Assembly (NCBI GenBank): GCA_023653785.1
Contig: JAMKCH010051542.1
Location: 62,001-126,000 of the forward strand
Origin: Ophioderma brevispina
Taxonomy: Eukaryota > Echinodermata > Ophiuroidea > Amphilepidida > Ophiodermatidae
Reading direction: 5' to 3'
DNA: 64,000 nt
A program made the position numbers and the translations under genes. Positions within the stretch are counted from its first letter, which is position 1, and each line of letters begins with the position of its first letter. The notes beneath the pieces were generated by a model. It worked only from the letters and a program-made list of their open reading frames with translations. It did no database searches and was not told the DNA's origin. Below are positions 1 to 9,878 of this stretch, one piece after another.

Positions 1-645
1 GGTGAAACGGTGGTGAAGCTTCAGTTCTGCCAAAATTGACAAAAGTGAAGCGTCACCTTTGGAAATAAATCAAAGGGTGAAGCCTGGACTAACAAATTTG
101 CAGATATAGTGATACCGTGCCTTTGTTTTTTGTAAAGCAAGTGAAGTAATGGTGAAATCCTGACGTGATAAATAATTGGCCCAGGTGAAGAAAGGTGATG
201 ACGTGAGGAGGGTGAGTCCTTGCTTCAAAGTGACGCCTGCTTAAAGAAGGAGAAAGAATATCTATGCCCTGTCCAGAGACCATACTGAGTAATGTTTGTG
301 ATGCCAATAGATCTATGCAGTGCTTTACAACATAAGCAAAACCAGTAGACCTGTTAACTACCTGCTCTACCTGTGTTGATGACTCACAAGGCTATGGGCT
401 GGGAAGTGACAAACACACACACATTGAGGAACTCTGAGAGGTCAATTCCCATAATACAAGTGCCTATGTGGGTCATAAAACTTGAGTCATCAAGTTTTGA
501 GAATCATGGGATTTTGTAGGGAGTTTTGAAGTGATTGTAAAGTGTGCTTTTGTGTGGTGGTTGTTTTGAAAGTCCCATAATACTTAGGGAATTGGATGCA
601 AGTTTTTCATAGAGTTAAGATAAGAGTGGATTATTTGTATGAGAG
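1..645. other. No gene recognised; degenerate GTGAAG-rich stretch at the start
   Basis: I see no convincing coding frame or transposon ends. The first 240 bases contain many scattered GTGAAG/GGTGAA words without a clear period, which may be a decayed simple repeat. The rest looks like ordinary AT-rich intergenic or intronic DNA. Confidence 0.4.
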
Positions 646-2226
646 GAGATTAAGCAAGTCTTTGAGGAGCTTCCAATTCGTACTGATAGCTTGCTGAAGA
701 GGAACTGAGAAAGGCCATTGATCAGCTTAAAAATGGAAAGAGCTGTGGTGCAGATGAAATTCCTGGAGAAGTCATTAAATACTGTAACATCAATGGCATA
801 ATTCTCCACTTCTGCAATACTGCTTTCCACACAGGCCAAAGACCAGAGCTCTGGGACATTATCAACATAACCCCAATACCAAAATCTGGCGATCCATGCA
901 ATCCAGAAAACTATAGAGGGATCAACTTAACATCCATCATCAGCCAGACTACTAATCGAATGATATAAATTCATCAGGACCATATCGATCCATTCTAGGT
1001 TAACCAAAATGGCTTCAGACAAGGAAGAGGAACTGTTGGTCAAATTCTGGCTCTTCGTCGCCTTCTAGAAGGGTTCAAGCCCGGAAACTACCAGTAGTCC
1101 TGACCTTTGTTGACTTCCGAAAGGCTTTTGACAAATCCCTCGAGTCAAAATGCGCAAGATACTGGCATCCTATGGCATCCCTGAGAAAATTGTCCTCAGC
1201 CATCCAGCACATGTATGACACCACTAGGGCTAAGGGCATCCTCCTCCAGATGGGGAAACATAAATCTTTGATATCCAGGCGGGTGTGTTACAGGGTGACA
1301 CACTTGCTCCTTTCCTATGCATCATAGTTCAAGACCACTGCCTCCACCAAGCCATACCAGAAGACAAGGCTAAAGATCTTGGATTTATCATCATACCAAG
1401 ACAGTCTAGGAGAATTGAAAAGCAAACCATAACAGCCTTGGATTTGCAGATGACCTAGCACTGCTATCTGATACAGTGGATCAAGCTCAGGAACTTCTGT
1501 TGGCCTTGGAAAGACAAGCAGCAAAGATTGGGCTTCATATTAATGCAAAAAAAAACAGTATATGAGTTTCAATCAGTCATCTGATGCACCAATCTGTACC
1601 CTGAATGGCAGCAAACTTCAACAAGTCCATGACTTTAAATATCTTGGTGCGTGGATGGCATCGACAAGCCAGGACATTCATGTCAGAAAGGGACTTGCTT
1701 GGAAATCCATCAATAAGTTGCAAAAGATTTGGAAATCTGACCTACCTCGACATCTCAAAGTTAACATCTTCCAAACACTGGTCGAGCCAGTACTTCTTTA
1801 TGGTTCAGAAACATGGACTTTGACAAAACAACTGGAAAGAAGTTGGATGGATGCTGCACCAGATTACTTAGAGCTGCACTAAATATCAGTTGGATGGGAC
1901 AAAGTACCAAACATGGCGATGTTATGGACGAGATTCCCAAAAAGTCACCTCTAAATAATACATCGCAGATTTGGCCTGCTGGCGCCCATTTTTAATCGTC
2001 ACACAGCAGAGGCATCAAGCAGATTTCTGCTTTGGGAACCCAGACATGGATCGTCGGGTGCACGAAACAAAACCTACGTCCAGGTCCTTCTCAAGGACAC
2101 CGGCTTAGAGAACACATCTGAACTTGCCTGTCTCATGGAGGACCGCAAAGCTTGGAAATCTAGCTATGCTGATATCTGATTAATGATGATGATGGTCGAC
2201 TTCGGTCGATGATGATGATGATGATT
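646..2226 (+). pseudogene. Broken non-LTR retrotransposon (LINE), reverse transcriptase and 3' end
   Basis: Translated in shifting plus-strand frames, this reads as a LINE reverse transcriptase: a finger segment with NGKSCGADEIPGEVIK, then PENYRGINLTSI, then a GFRQGRGT segment, a VDFRKAFD-type motif A, a VLQGDT motif B and an intact FADDLALLSD motif C (catalytic FADD near 1443-1454). The thumb and C-terminal region follow with HDFKYLGAWMAS, LYGSETWTL and RLLRAALNISW. It ends in a tail of GAT/ATG repeats, as many LINEs end in short tandem repeats. At least four frameshifts and several stops break the frame, and no endonuclease domain is visible, so the copy is 5'-truncated and dead. Its role would have been target-primed reverse transcription of its own RNA. 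I do not assign a clade. Confidence 0.9.
2187..2226 (+). repeat. (GAT)n tail of the LINE
   Basis: Two runs of GATGAT repeats separated by a short GTCGACTTCGG linker sit directly after the last coding remnant of the LINE. This is consistent with a simple-repeat 3' tail rather than an independent microsatellite. Confidence 0.7.
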
Positions 2227-3570
2227 TGTATGAAGCCATAATGTCAGTGCAATAGTGTTACGTGGGATACTAAGAGGGGAGACATCTAAAGTTTGATGAA
2301 GTACTGCTATAAGTTTCACCAGGGAGGGAGAAAGGGGCATGTTGAATTGTTGATTGCATTAGTTATTAGTTGTATTCTTAAGGTGGCTGATGTGATCAGA
2401 GTAGCTCTGACTTTAACAGCACAAAGTGACTATAACATGGTTATAGGGGGTTCTCGAGTGGTTTGGGTAGGGACATGTCTCCGAGGGTGTGGAAGTAAGA
2501 CCCATATCTGTACCAATTTGGTCAAAAAGGGACCCATAGCTATACCTGAGAGGCAAATTTGGCCAATTTAACCCCGAAATTTTTCCTGAAAATTTTGACA
2601 TTTAAGTAAATTTGGAAAATGTTGGCTTCAGATGAGGAAATTGAACTAATTTTCCTATTGTTTTGTCCTGATGAAGTCAGAGGTATGCCTGACAAAAGCT
2701 AGAATGTTCAAACTTGTTAAGCTTTCATTAGCACTAGCAGCAGCTCTGATTTTAACAGGACAAAATGACTATGACATGGTTTAATCATGGAAACGCCCCA
2801 TTTTGGCATGGATTACAGAGACTTCTTGTCCCATAGCAACCAGTGGTTAATTTTTTCAATGGTTAAATGAAATTGGCAAACAATATTTGCCATTGGTCCC
2901 TGAGAATTAGGCCAATTCTTTAGCAAAGTGCGTTTATGGGTAGAAAATAAAATGGCCACTGTTTATGTGTAGGAAAGAAATAGATCTGAACAAGTCTTGA
3001 GTTTGAGTTACCTGTAGGGCCCATCAATTTCTTACTAGGTAGAGATGATCTTTCAAACACTACACACAACCACTTACAAAAGCTACATTCCCCGGGAGTT
3101 TTACTTAAAAATCTCTTAAAAAGTCATCTTTTTGACATTTTTTAAGAAAAACACACTTATTTCAAAACTTATAGAAACGAATTTCAAACCTATATAGTTT
3201 TGAGATTTTTGCTCTTAAAAAGACACTTTTAGACTTTTTTTTTCATTTTTTTTTTTCATTTTTTTTTGGAGTTTTCTCACTTTCTTCGCCAGAGGATTGC
3301 ACCAACCGCAGGCCTATAAAGTACTAAACTAGAAATTCTCTTTCTACTCTTTTACGGAATAAACCCATACTGATTACGTTTATTCCGTTATAGGACAAAA
3401 AGTAACGTAGTAACTCTAGGTAAAAACCTCCACAATGTAAGACAATAATCCCTACTCCCACAATAAATACGACTCCTCACAATGTCTTTTATACTTAAAT
3501 AACACTCAGAATTTTCTCTTGTAAGTGCACACACCCCATATAGTTGTTGTGAGCCCATGCATGTTGGTCC
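2227..3570. other. No gene recognised; T-rich tract and a short direct repeat
   Basis: A segment of about 38 bases containing AGCTCTGA and TAACAG occurs at 2403-2440 and again, diverged, at 2743-2780. Positions 3225-3275 are nearly pure T. A small palindrome around ACGGAATAAAC/GTTTATTCCG lies at 3353-3391. No coding frame is convincing. Confidence 0.4.
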
Positions 3571-4168
3571 GTATCACCTGGGGGGGGGGGGGGCAAAGAG
3601 GCATTTATACCAGGGCTAACTCATACTATAACATACACAAAAATAGATGCTATGGCCCAAAATTTTCTGTTAGGGGTAGCTTAAGTGACTAGGGGCTCGC
3701 AAGAGATTAACAGGGGTCAAATTGCAAAGTGATCCAAGGTTTTTGAATTCCTCCACATTTGTTTGTCTGATCACAAGGATTAAAAAAATGTATCGTTTGT
3801 ACGATCTCCGCTTACCCCCTATGGAGTTTATAATCCGAACAACCTTATTATAGTCAAAGGTTAAATTTCACTTCTACAGGGTTCAATACTAAAAAAATCT
3901 TCAGTTTCACAGTGAAATGGTCCCTCATATGTTTTTGTGAATGTTCTCACCATTTAAAATAAGGAATAGTTTCGACCATCTGCAGTGTGAAATTACAAGT
4001 TACGCGCCTCATTAGTACTACCCTATACCTCGTAGGGGTATAGGGTCTGTGGTGTAAATTTGTAACTAGACATTGTTACATTGTCACATATACCTTATTT
4101 TACTTGTGTTAGGCACACCTGGTATCAGTGCCTCTTTGCCCCCCCCCCCCACCACCCCCAGGTGATAC
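3571..4168. mobile_element. Inverted-repeat element with G-run/C-run termini
   Basis: The left end GTATCACCTGGGGG followed by a G run, GCAAAGAGGCA and TACCAG is matched in reverse complement at the right end (TGCCTCTTTGC, a C run, then CCCCCAGGTGATAC). Arms are about 45 bp with a unique centre of about 500 bp. I found no clear target-site duplication. The structure fits a non-autonomous DNA transposon of unknown family. The centre contains phrases loosely like the foldback at 59353-60288, but that link is weak. Confidence 0.6.
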
Positions 4169-4262
4169 CAGTAACGCTACTTTGATGGTCTGGCTCATCC
4201 ACTCTTCTACACAAAAACTAGGACTGATGGTCATAGATTGCCTTCTTTTTGTTTGTTATCAG

Positions 4263-4390
4263 TCTGAACTCAATGGAGGTCAAGTAACAAGAAGAAACCA
4301 GAGGAGAGGAAGGAGTACAACGACATGAAGGACAAGGCACACGCTGCATCTCTCAAATGGCTGGCAGCTAAGAAGCCGAATCAAATATCA
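4263..4390 (+). CDS. Candidate internal exon of an unknown Lys/Glu-rich protein
   Basis: A pyrimidine-rich tract ending in ATCAG precedes the segment and a consensus-like donor GTATGTA follows at 4391. The last 87 bases are open in one frame and read KKPEERKEYNDMKDKAHAAS, then LKWLAAKKPNQIS, a charged, probably helical composition. The frame ends in phase 0. The first 35 bases after the acceptor contain TGA in that frame but are open in another (SELNGGQV), so a single indel, real or from assembly, would be needed, or the acceptor lies further in. Alternating Lys/Glu with a WL pair recalls coiled-coil proteins generally, but I do not recognise the family. The next candidate plus-strand exon with a compatible phase is at 9708. 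Confidence 0.4.
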
Positions 4391-5899
4391 GTATGTATAT
4401 TGATAGCAGTGCCAGGCGGTGAAGGTCATTTATGTTTCGTTATGAAGTTGGGATTTAGAGGTTGCCGAAATATACTTAGGACAATGGCGACTTGGCACCA
4501 TATTTACCTCAACACTACATTTAATCTACCAAGCAGACCTCTACACCTTTTAGCATATAGCTAGACACGCATTTTGAGCAACTTTCTCATCCAACAAAAA
4601 GAGGTTGGTGAAGAAATTGAGAAAAAAAGGCATTTGAAATCTGAATATTTTTAGGGATTTAGTTTCATCTTTCAGCAGACTACTGCTGAAGTAGTTGTTT
4701 GCATGGAAAGGAGTAAGTAGCATAGTGGATGTTTTGTTACAGAGATGGACCACTGTATTTAGCTCGTCACCCATCGCCAAACCCGAGCCAGTTTACAGGA
4801 AAAGTTACTACATACTGTGATATATAGTGATGACAATTTATTTACCAGACCTTTTATTTACGATGTAACAAAACAAATCTACAGTGGGAAAAAATGTAAA
4901 AACCCACCTGCTGTTTTGAGTTGTTACTCCACTGATAGATAGAAACAATAACCCCTAATAATGACCCAATAACCCCTAACCCATTTGACCGACAATTATT
5001 GGTAATGTACATACAGGCTAGGCAGGGACGTAACAAGGGTCACTTGTCAGAGGGGGGAAATTCCCAGTTTTGAGGCAGATTTTTCCATTTGGAGGTGGTT
5101 TTAAGGCAGATTTTCTTGGTTGGAAGTGAAAATTTCCTGGTATGTAGGCAAAGGGCTGATTTAGCAAACAAATCCAAGCTTTTTCTTCCTGGTCAAAGCA
5201 CTCTAGGGTGGCCCCCCCCCATATTGGTTGCCATTTTGTATCTAAAGCAAGTATTAAAAGAGTTAGAGTGCCCTAAAAACAACATTTTGTGATTTCTTTA
5301 GCAAATACTAATATTATATCTATTCAAACTGACTTCATCCACAATTCTGCCATTTTGGTTGACATTTTGCAGACCTATTGGCTGCCATCCTAAATCTGAA
5401 ATTAACAATATATCATTTCTTCAATAATTGCCCACTTTGGATGCCATCTTGAATATTGCTGAAATGTTGCTTTTTTTCATTGTTTTTGGAAATCTTTGAA
5501 TGTGTTATAGAATAACAAAAGGAAGCTAAACGTTTGAATTGATTGAGTCCTGGCATCGTTCAAGGTCGAATTATGACATCATAATTAATTGCATGTAAAA
5601 TGGGGAACAAAATTGGCACCATCATCGTTTGGCTCAATCATATCATGATTAACAACTTCCTGTGGAGAACGAAAAATAAACATTCAAGTCCCATGGGATG
5701 ATATATGGGCCCCTTGATTATAAATTTTGCTGAAGTTCACTGGCTGGGCATCTGGTGAAATGAACAGAATTTCTCTGCCGATCCGTGCCTCTAGAGCAGC
5801 AGGCCCTCGGTTCACCCATTAACGAGGTCTGCTGGGCTGGTAACAAGCTCTTAGCAGATACAAAAGCCTGACTGCCAAACACTGCTGCCTGGATGACCA
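4391..5899. other. No gene recognised; fragment of a G-rich dispersed repeat
   Basis: Positions 5014-5060 (CAGGGACGTAAC followed by a G-rich stretch) resemble one end of the hAT-like short elements annotated at 17934 and 52633, but I find no matching right end. A C run near 5212-5220 and a loose repetition of GCCAT/TTGG words at 5215-5460 add nothing assignable. Confidence 0.35.
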
Positions 5900-6090
5900 C
5901 TCTCCCACTCTTGGATAGAGATAACATTCCTGTAGATAATATAGTTGTTGATAAAGATTAATTGGTATTTTCTGGTAGATTTTCTGGTAAATAATAATGG
6001 GCCAACAGCAGTTCCTGGTGGGACCCCTAATTCCACATCTGCCCAATCAGAGTATTCTCCTCCTGCGATCCGTCGCCCACACTGTCGTAT
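5900..6090 (-). pseudogene. LINE reverse transcriptase scrap with internal deletion
   Basis: On the minus strand the frame reads EYSDWADVELGVPPGTAVGP followed by LLF, matching the motif B block (GVPQGxxxGPLLF) of LINE reverse transcriptases. About a dozen codons later comes FINNYIIYRNVISIQ, which aligns with the FADD motif C block plus its usual flank. The segment that normally lies between motifs B and C is missing, and the catalytic aspartates are replaced by asparagines. This is a short inactive fragment. Neither the 5' nor the 3' part of the element is recognisable around it. Confidence 0.6.
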
Positions 6091-6179
6091 TTTAGAAAAC
6101 ACGCTTTACGAGAAAATCGCAATTCAAAATCTACCGCGACATTTCGTGTCTATACGGTAGAACGAAGCATAAAAGAAAC

Positions 6180-6690
6180 ATCTACACTATACTGTTTTGA
6201 AGATAGCATTTTAAGGTCCAATATGAACCATAAATCCAATTTAATAATTCAATTATATTATCTTAATTAGGCTACAAAGTTATAAGTCTGTATGTGAAAT
6301 CACAAATAATGTATATTGCAAAATACGACGCATATTACGCCGTTGTTTTTCAATGTAGGTAAAATAGATCACTATGTGAAAAGCGTGTTTACGAAATACC
6401 GATGGAAATACGTCAAAATAGGTCTGTATGTGAAATCGTTTATTTTGGGATCGGCAAAATATGACGCTATATCAACACGTGTAAATGAATGGAGATTTTA
6501 AAATACGACAGTATGTGAAATACGGATTTGATGATTTTGAGGAAAATTACCAAAATCTGTAATTATAAACTAATTAATTAGGCATCCTCACATTTTGAAA
6601 CTTTGTGGATGGCAAGAACTCGATGAATTAAGTAAGTAGGCAGAATTTCACAAAACCTCAAAAATGTGAAATACGACAGTATGTGATGCG
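6180..6690. repeat. Degenerate array of a TATGTGAAAT / AAATACGAC motif
   Basis: The words TATGTGAAA and AAATACGA recur at about 6292, 6372, 6427, 6509 and 6675 with irregular spacing of roughly 50-160 bases. It looks like a decayed tandem repeat. No coding frame runs through it. Confidence 0.45.
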
Positions 6691-6699
6691 GGCCGATGA

Positions 6700-6840
6700 A
6701 CCGACCGATTCAATTGGTTATTCATGGAATTATGTGATGAAATTAGCCAATCAGAGACATTGTAAAAAGCTTAAGGCGTTCTATTTTGATTGATTACTCA
6801 GAGGGTATGTCATGTAATGACCCAATCAGAGATAATTTTT
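6700..6840 (-). repeat. Diverged copy of the element at 8381-8585, opposite orientation
   Basis: The reverse complement of this interval carries the same ordered blocks as 8402-8575: ATCTCTGATTGG, TCATTACAT, AGTAA-CAATCAAAATAGA, then a second CTCTGATTGG and an AACCAAT block. The TTAA-containing ends seen in the other copy are not preserved here. Confidence 0.6.
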
Positions 6841-6867
6841 TTGGGGGGGTGGGTTAATCCAGGCCGA

Positions 6868-6898
6868 CCATCTGTGCTGAATTATATTGCACAGATGG
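6868..6898. other. Short perfect hairpin
   Basis: CCATCTGTGC and GCACAGATGG form a perfect 10-bp stem with an 11-base AT-rich loop. It may be the core of a decayed inverted-repeat element; no function is implied. Confidence 0.5.
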
Positions 6899-8380
6899 CA
6901 TGGGATTATAAAAATGAATGGGACTATACCTGAATTAGTATGTGTGTGGCATTATCCAGGTTACACAATATTTGGGCAAGTTAAGAATGGCTGTGGTTTA
7001 ACACAAGTGGGCACACACAACACATACCCACACTGAACAGCTCACTCTTATCACTCATATTTATCAGACATGGGTAAAACAAGAAAGGAAATAATTTCCA
7101 CCTGCATAGATCTATTGAAGAGAGTTGCGGTAGGTCTGCCTACTCTAAAACAAACGTATCCATGAACACGACACTTACGATAACACTCGTGGTGTATTGG
7201 GGTTCGGTAAAACTCCCACATATGCTTGTTATAGCAATTTTCAGATAGCGTAGCCTAATATAACATTACTGCATTTGGCATACAGTTGTGGGTGGACTGT
7301 ATTGTAAAATAATCAGGCAACATTGTGAGTAAACAACACCTTTTATAGGTAGTGCCCTTTCACCCATGACTGCAGTGTAGTAAAGTCAGAGGTATGATTC
7401 ATCAAGAGAGTTTCACACCTAAAATATCATGTAACAACAAGTCTGAATGTTGGCAGCCATTTTGAAATACTAAAAGTTGTAGGTGTTTTATATAGAGAGT
7501 TAAGTTCAGACAAGACTTTTCTATTCTACTTGTATTTTTTATGGTTTTGTCTGATTTGTGATTCAAATCATGACCCTGCAATATTAACCCCGTATTTGCT
7601 ACCAGGTCAGATCAAAAAAGGTTTTGGGATTCGATCAATTCTGGTCTGGAAATCATCTCACAGGGATTTACAAATATATCAGATCTTCTTTCTTTACAAA
7701 ACTTGCAATCTTAAGTTTCAATATGAACTGCCTTTTAAGATTCCTCACTGAGCTTTCAATTGGCATGGGTGTATGTATACATTTTGGAATCACACCACTA
7801 AATAAACTAGGTGTAGCAGACGACGTCGGTGCCGAGACAGTGTTGGCGTCCGGAATATGGCCCTTGCCTAAATGAAGAGTCACAAAATGTTGATGAGTTG
7901 TGATTTAAATGAAATTTGAAATTAATCATAATGTGTGGACTAGTAACAAACCATTTGGGAGTAAAGATTTTGTCTGTGTCATTTTTGTATAATTTCTGAG
8001 GGTTTGGGGAAACTGTACAATTTTAGTTTCTAGTAACACTCAACTAGGTGTGAACGTTTTGAAAACATGCAAATCTTTCGATGCTCTGTAGCTAAAAAAA
8101 ATCAACCTTCATCATATGACTTTTCATTTTTGTTGAAGAGGTATGGTGCTAATCTTCCAAAAAAATTCAGTTTTGAAGTAACCAGTCGCTTTATAGCCGA
8201 GAAATCGACGTTTGGTGAGGGTCATTTTGTACACAAGTCTATGGGGAGTTATTTAGTGGTGTGATTTCTATTGTAATGGAAGTAGATGTTGTCACAAATG
8301 TCCAGAAAGTGACCTCTATCTCTGGGACACATGCTGTTGGCACACCATATTGTGAACCCTGCTATTTACACTGTGTGAGG
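6899..8380. other. No gene recognised
   Basis: AT-rich sequence with short random frames only. A frame at about 7624-7875 is open for some 80 codons but lacks splice signals and any recognisable motif. A short ATG frame at 7071 (MGKTRKEIISTC...) stops after 32 codons. Confidence 0.4.
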
Positions 8381-8585
8381 TTAACCCCTGAGGTCTATCA
8401 CCTTTCCAGCAGTATCTCTGATTGGCTCATTACATAACATGATATGACCTCTTGAGTAACCAATCAAAATAGACCTTCTATATATCTGTAGAAACGTATA
8501 AGCTAGTACATCTCTGATTGGCCAAGTACGTCATTATAATGTAATGTACAACCAATAAAATCGGCCGGTAGACCTCAGAAGTTAA
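8381..8585. mobile_element. Short TTAA-bounded MITE (TGAGGTCTA ends)
   Basis: The left end reads TTAACCCCTGAGGTCTA and the right end TAGACCTCAGAAGTTAA, so the element is bounded by TTAA on both sides with imperfect inverted termini. It contains two CTCTGATTGG blocks. A diverged opposite-orientation relative is at 6700-6840. It encodes nothing and would depend on a transposase from elsewhere. Confidence 0.65.
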
Positions 8586-8597
8586 TGAAAGTTGCCA

Positions 8598-8940
8598 TTA
8601 AAGGTGCGTGTCCCGATCGTCTTTGGGACCCCCTGATTTACCTGGAAGTAGTATCGATTTTGATATCAGATGAAAGGCAGTAATTTTCTCATTATCGTAC
8701 TGAAATTTGCGCCCTAAAATCCATTTAATTCTCAAGATATAAACAAAAAATGGCTGTTTTAATGGTTAACCATCAATATTAGCAGAGTATTGAATAGGGC
8801 TTTGCAATATATGTTATTGCTTCTACCATCAAAACCACAAGTTTGTTTCCCACGGTACTTGATGGGGCATATGTGCAAGTGCCAAACTCTCATGTCAGGT
8901 AGAGAACAAAATAGACATAAATCGGAACAAGCACCTTTAA
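8598..8940 (+). mobile_element. TTAA-bounded MITE, family with GTCCCGATCG end, copy 1
   Basis: Termini are TTAAAGGTGCGTGTCCCGAT and ATCGGAACAAGCACCTTTAA. A second copy of the same 343-base length lies in the opposite orientation at 48419-48761. There are no convincing codons; an 84-codon open frame inside is fortuitous and absent from the other copy. It starts only 12 bases after the neighbouring element at 8381-8585. Confidence 0.8.
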
Positions 8941-9262
8941 TAGGTTCTCCGATGTCTATGTATAGTATGATATATCTGCACTCATTTCCACCTTCAATCT
9001 GTTTTTGTGAGCAATTTAGACTAAAAAGTCAACATTCAGTGTAAAAAAAAAATTAGCTCAGGATCGGGAGAAAGATCAGTGGTTTGATATGAGTTGGTCA
9101 AATCTTAAACACTTTGCCAAATTGTTGCAAACTTTTCTTGATGGTGGTGGGCTCTTCAGTTAAAGCATACAATTATGCATGACAACGTGATGTTAGAATT
9201 GCCTAGTATGACTATCTCAAATCTATTGTCATCTGTATTGACCACATATAAATAAATCCTTA

Positions 9263-9453
9263 GGGACGAATTCAATACTTAACTGGCGGGCATTTTCCAG
9301 TTCTGCCCGGTTCCGCGCAGTTCAATTAATTTATTGAGTTTGCTGAATTACTTAATTGGATTAAAGGATTCAGACGATTGAGCGGATTAAATGAACCGCC
9401 TGGAACCGGACAGTACCGGAAAATGCCCGCCGGTTGAGTATTGATTTGGTCCC
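9263..9453. mobile_element. Foldback MITE with TTA target duplication (Harbinger-like)
   Basis: The 191-base element folds back on itself: the left arm GGGACGAATTCAATACT, later GGCGGGCATTTTCC, is mirrored by GGAAAATGCCCGCC and AGTATTGATTTGGTCCC on the right. It is flanked by TTA at 9260-9262 and 9454-9456. A 3-bp TWA target duplication with G-rich termini is the pattern of PIF/Harbinger elements. The superfamily assignment is an inference from ends only. Confidence 0.75.
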
Positions 9454-9707
9454 TTACCATGTTGATGCAGTACTGTTAAAAATAATTGACCAAATTTGTA
9501 TTGACTATGGGTTTTTGTTTTCTTGACCTTTGATTTCTGTAAGACAAGAAGTGCCAAAAATAATGGTAAAGACCAGAATTTGCTCAAGTGCTCTTTATGG
9601 TCTTCCAAAGACACCCAATTGGGCTCGCAAATTGTGTATTTGGCAACACTGCAGTTGTGACTTTCAATTGTACTAATAACATCTGTATTCCATTTTGTTC
9701 TTTGTAG

Positions 9708-9830
9708 GCAACTCATGCAAGGCGTGGATGTGTTAAAATTAATGGCAGAGACGTTAGCATGCATAGACAGGGTAACCGAAGAAAAGCCCTCCAAGGAAGG
9801 ATTCGGCACCTCGCTATGAGGGCAACGTGA
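9708..9830 (+). CDS. Candidate terminal exon, unknown protein
   Basis: The sequence upstream has a near-ideal 3' splice site: a TACTAATAAC branch-site-like word about 30 bases before a pyrimidine-rich tract ending in TTTGTAG. Read in phase 0, which fits the donor phase of the candidate exon at 4263-4390, the exon encodes 40 residues rich in Arg (ending RKALQGRIRHLAMRAT) and then TGA. In another phase it is also open for 36 codons (LMAETLACIDRVTEEK...) before a stop, and that frame looks at least as protein-like. An AATAAA lies 43 bases after the stop. I cannot decide the frame or identify the protein. Other exons between 4390 and 9708 may have been missed. Confidence 0.4.
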   Translation, partial: ATHARRGCVKINGRDVSMHRQGNRRKALQGRIRHLAMRAT

Positions 9831-9872
9831 TACCAGAGGAGAACGGACAAATATATAAAAGAACCAACTCTA

Positions 9873-9878
9873 AATAAA
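9873..9878 (+). promoter_or_regulatory. Possible polyadenylation signal
   Basis: AATAAA sits 43 bases downstream of the stop codon of the candidate terminal exon, a plausible place for a short 3' UTR. The hexamer is common in AT-rich DNA, so alone it proves little. Confidence 0.3.

Noticed and set aside
7071..7168. Short ATG frame MGKTRKEIISTC with some resemblance to a transposase start
   Set aside because: It stops after 32 codons and nothing downstream continues a transposase.
9387..9809. 140-codon minus-strand frame
   Set aside because: It overlaps the right arm of the MITE at 9263-9453 and the better-supported plus-strand exon; no domain or splice signals support it.
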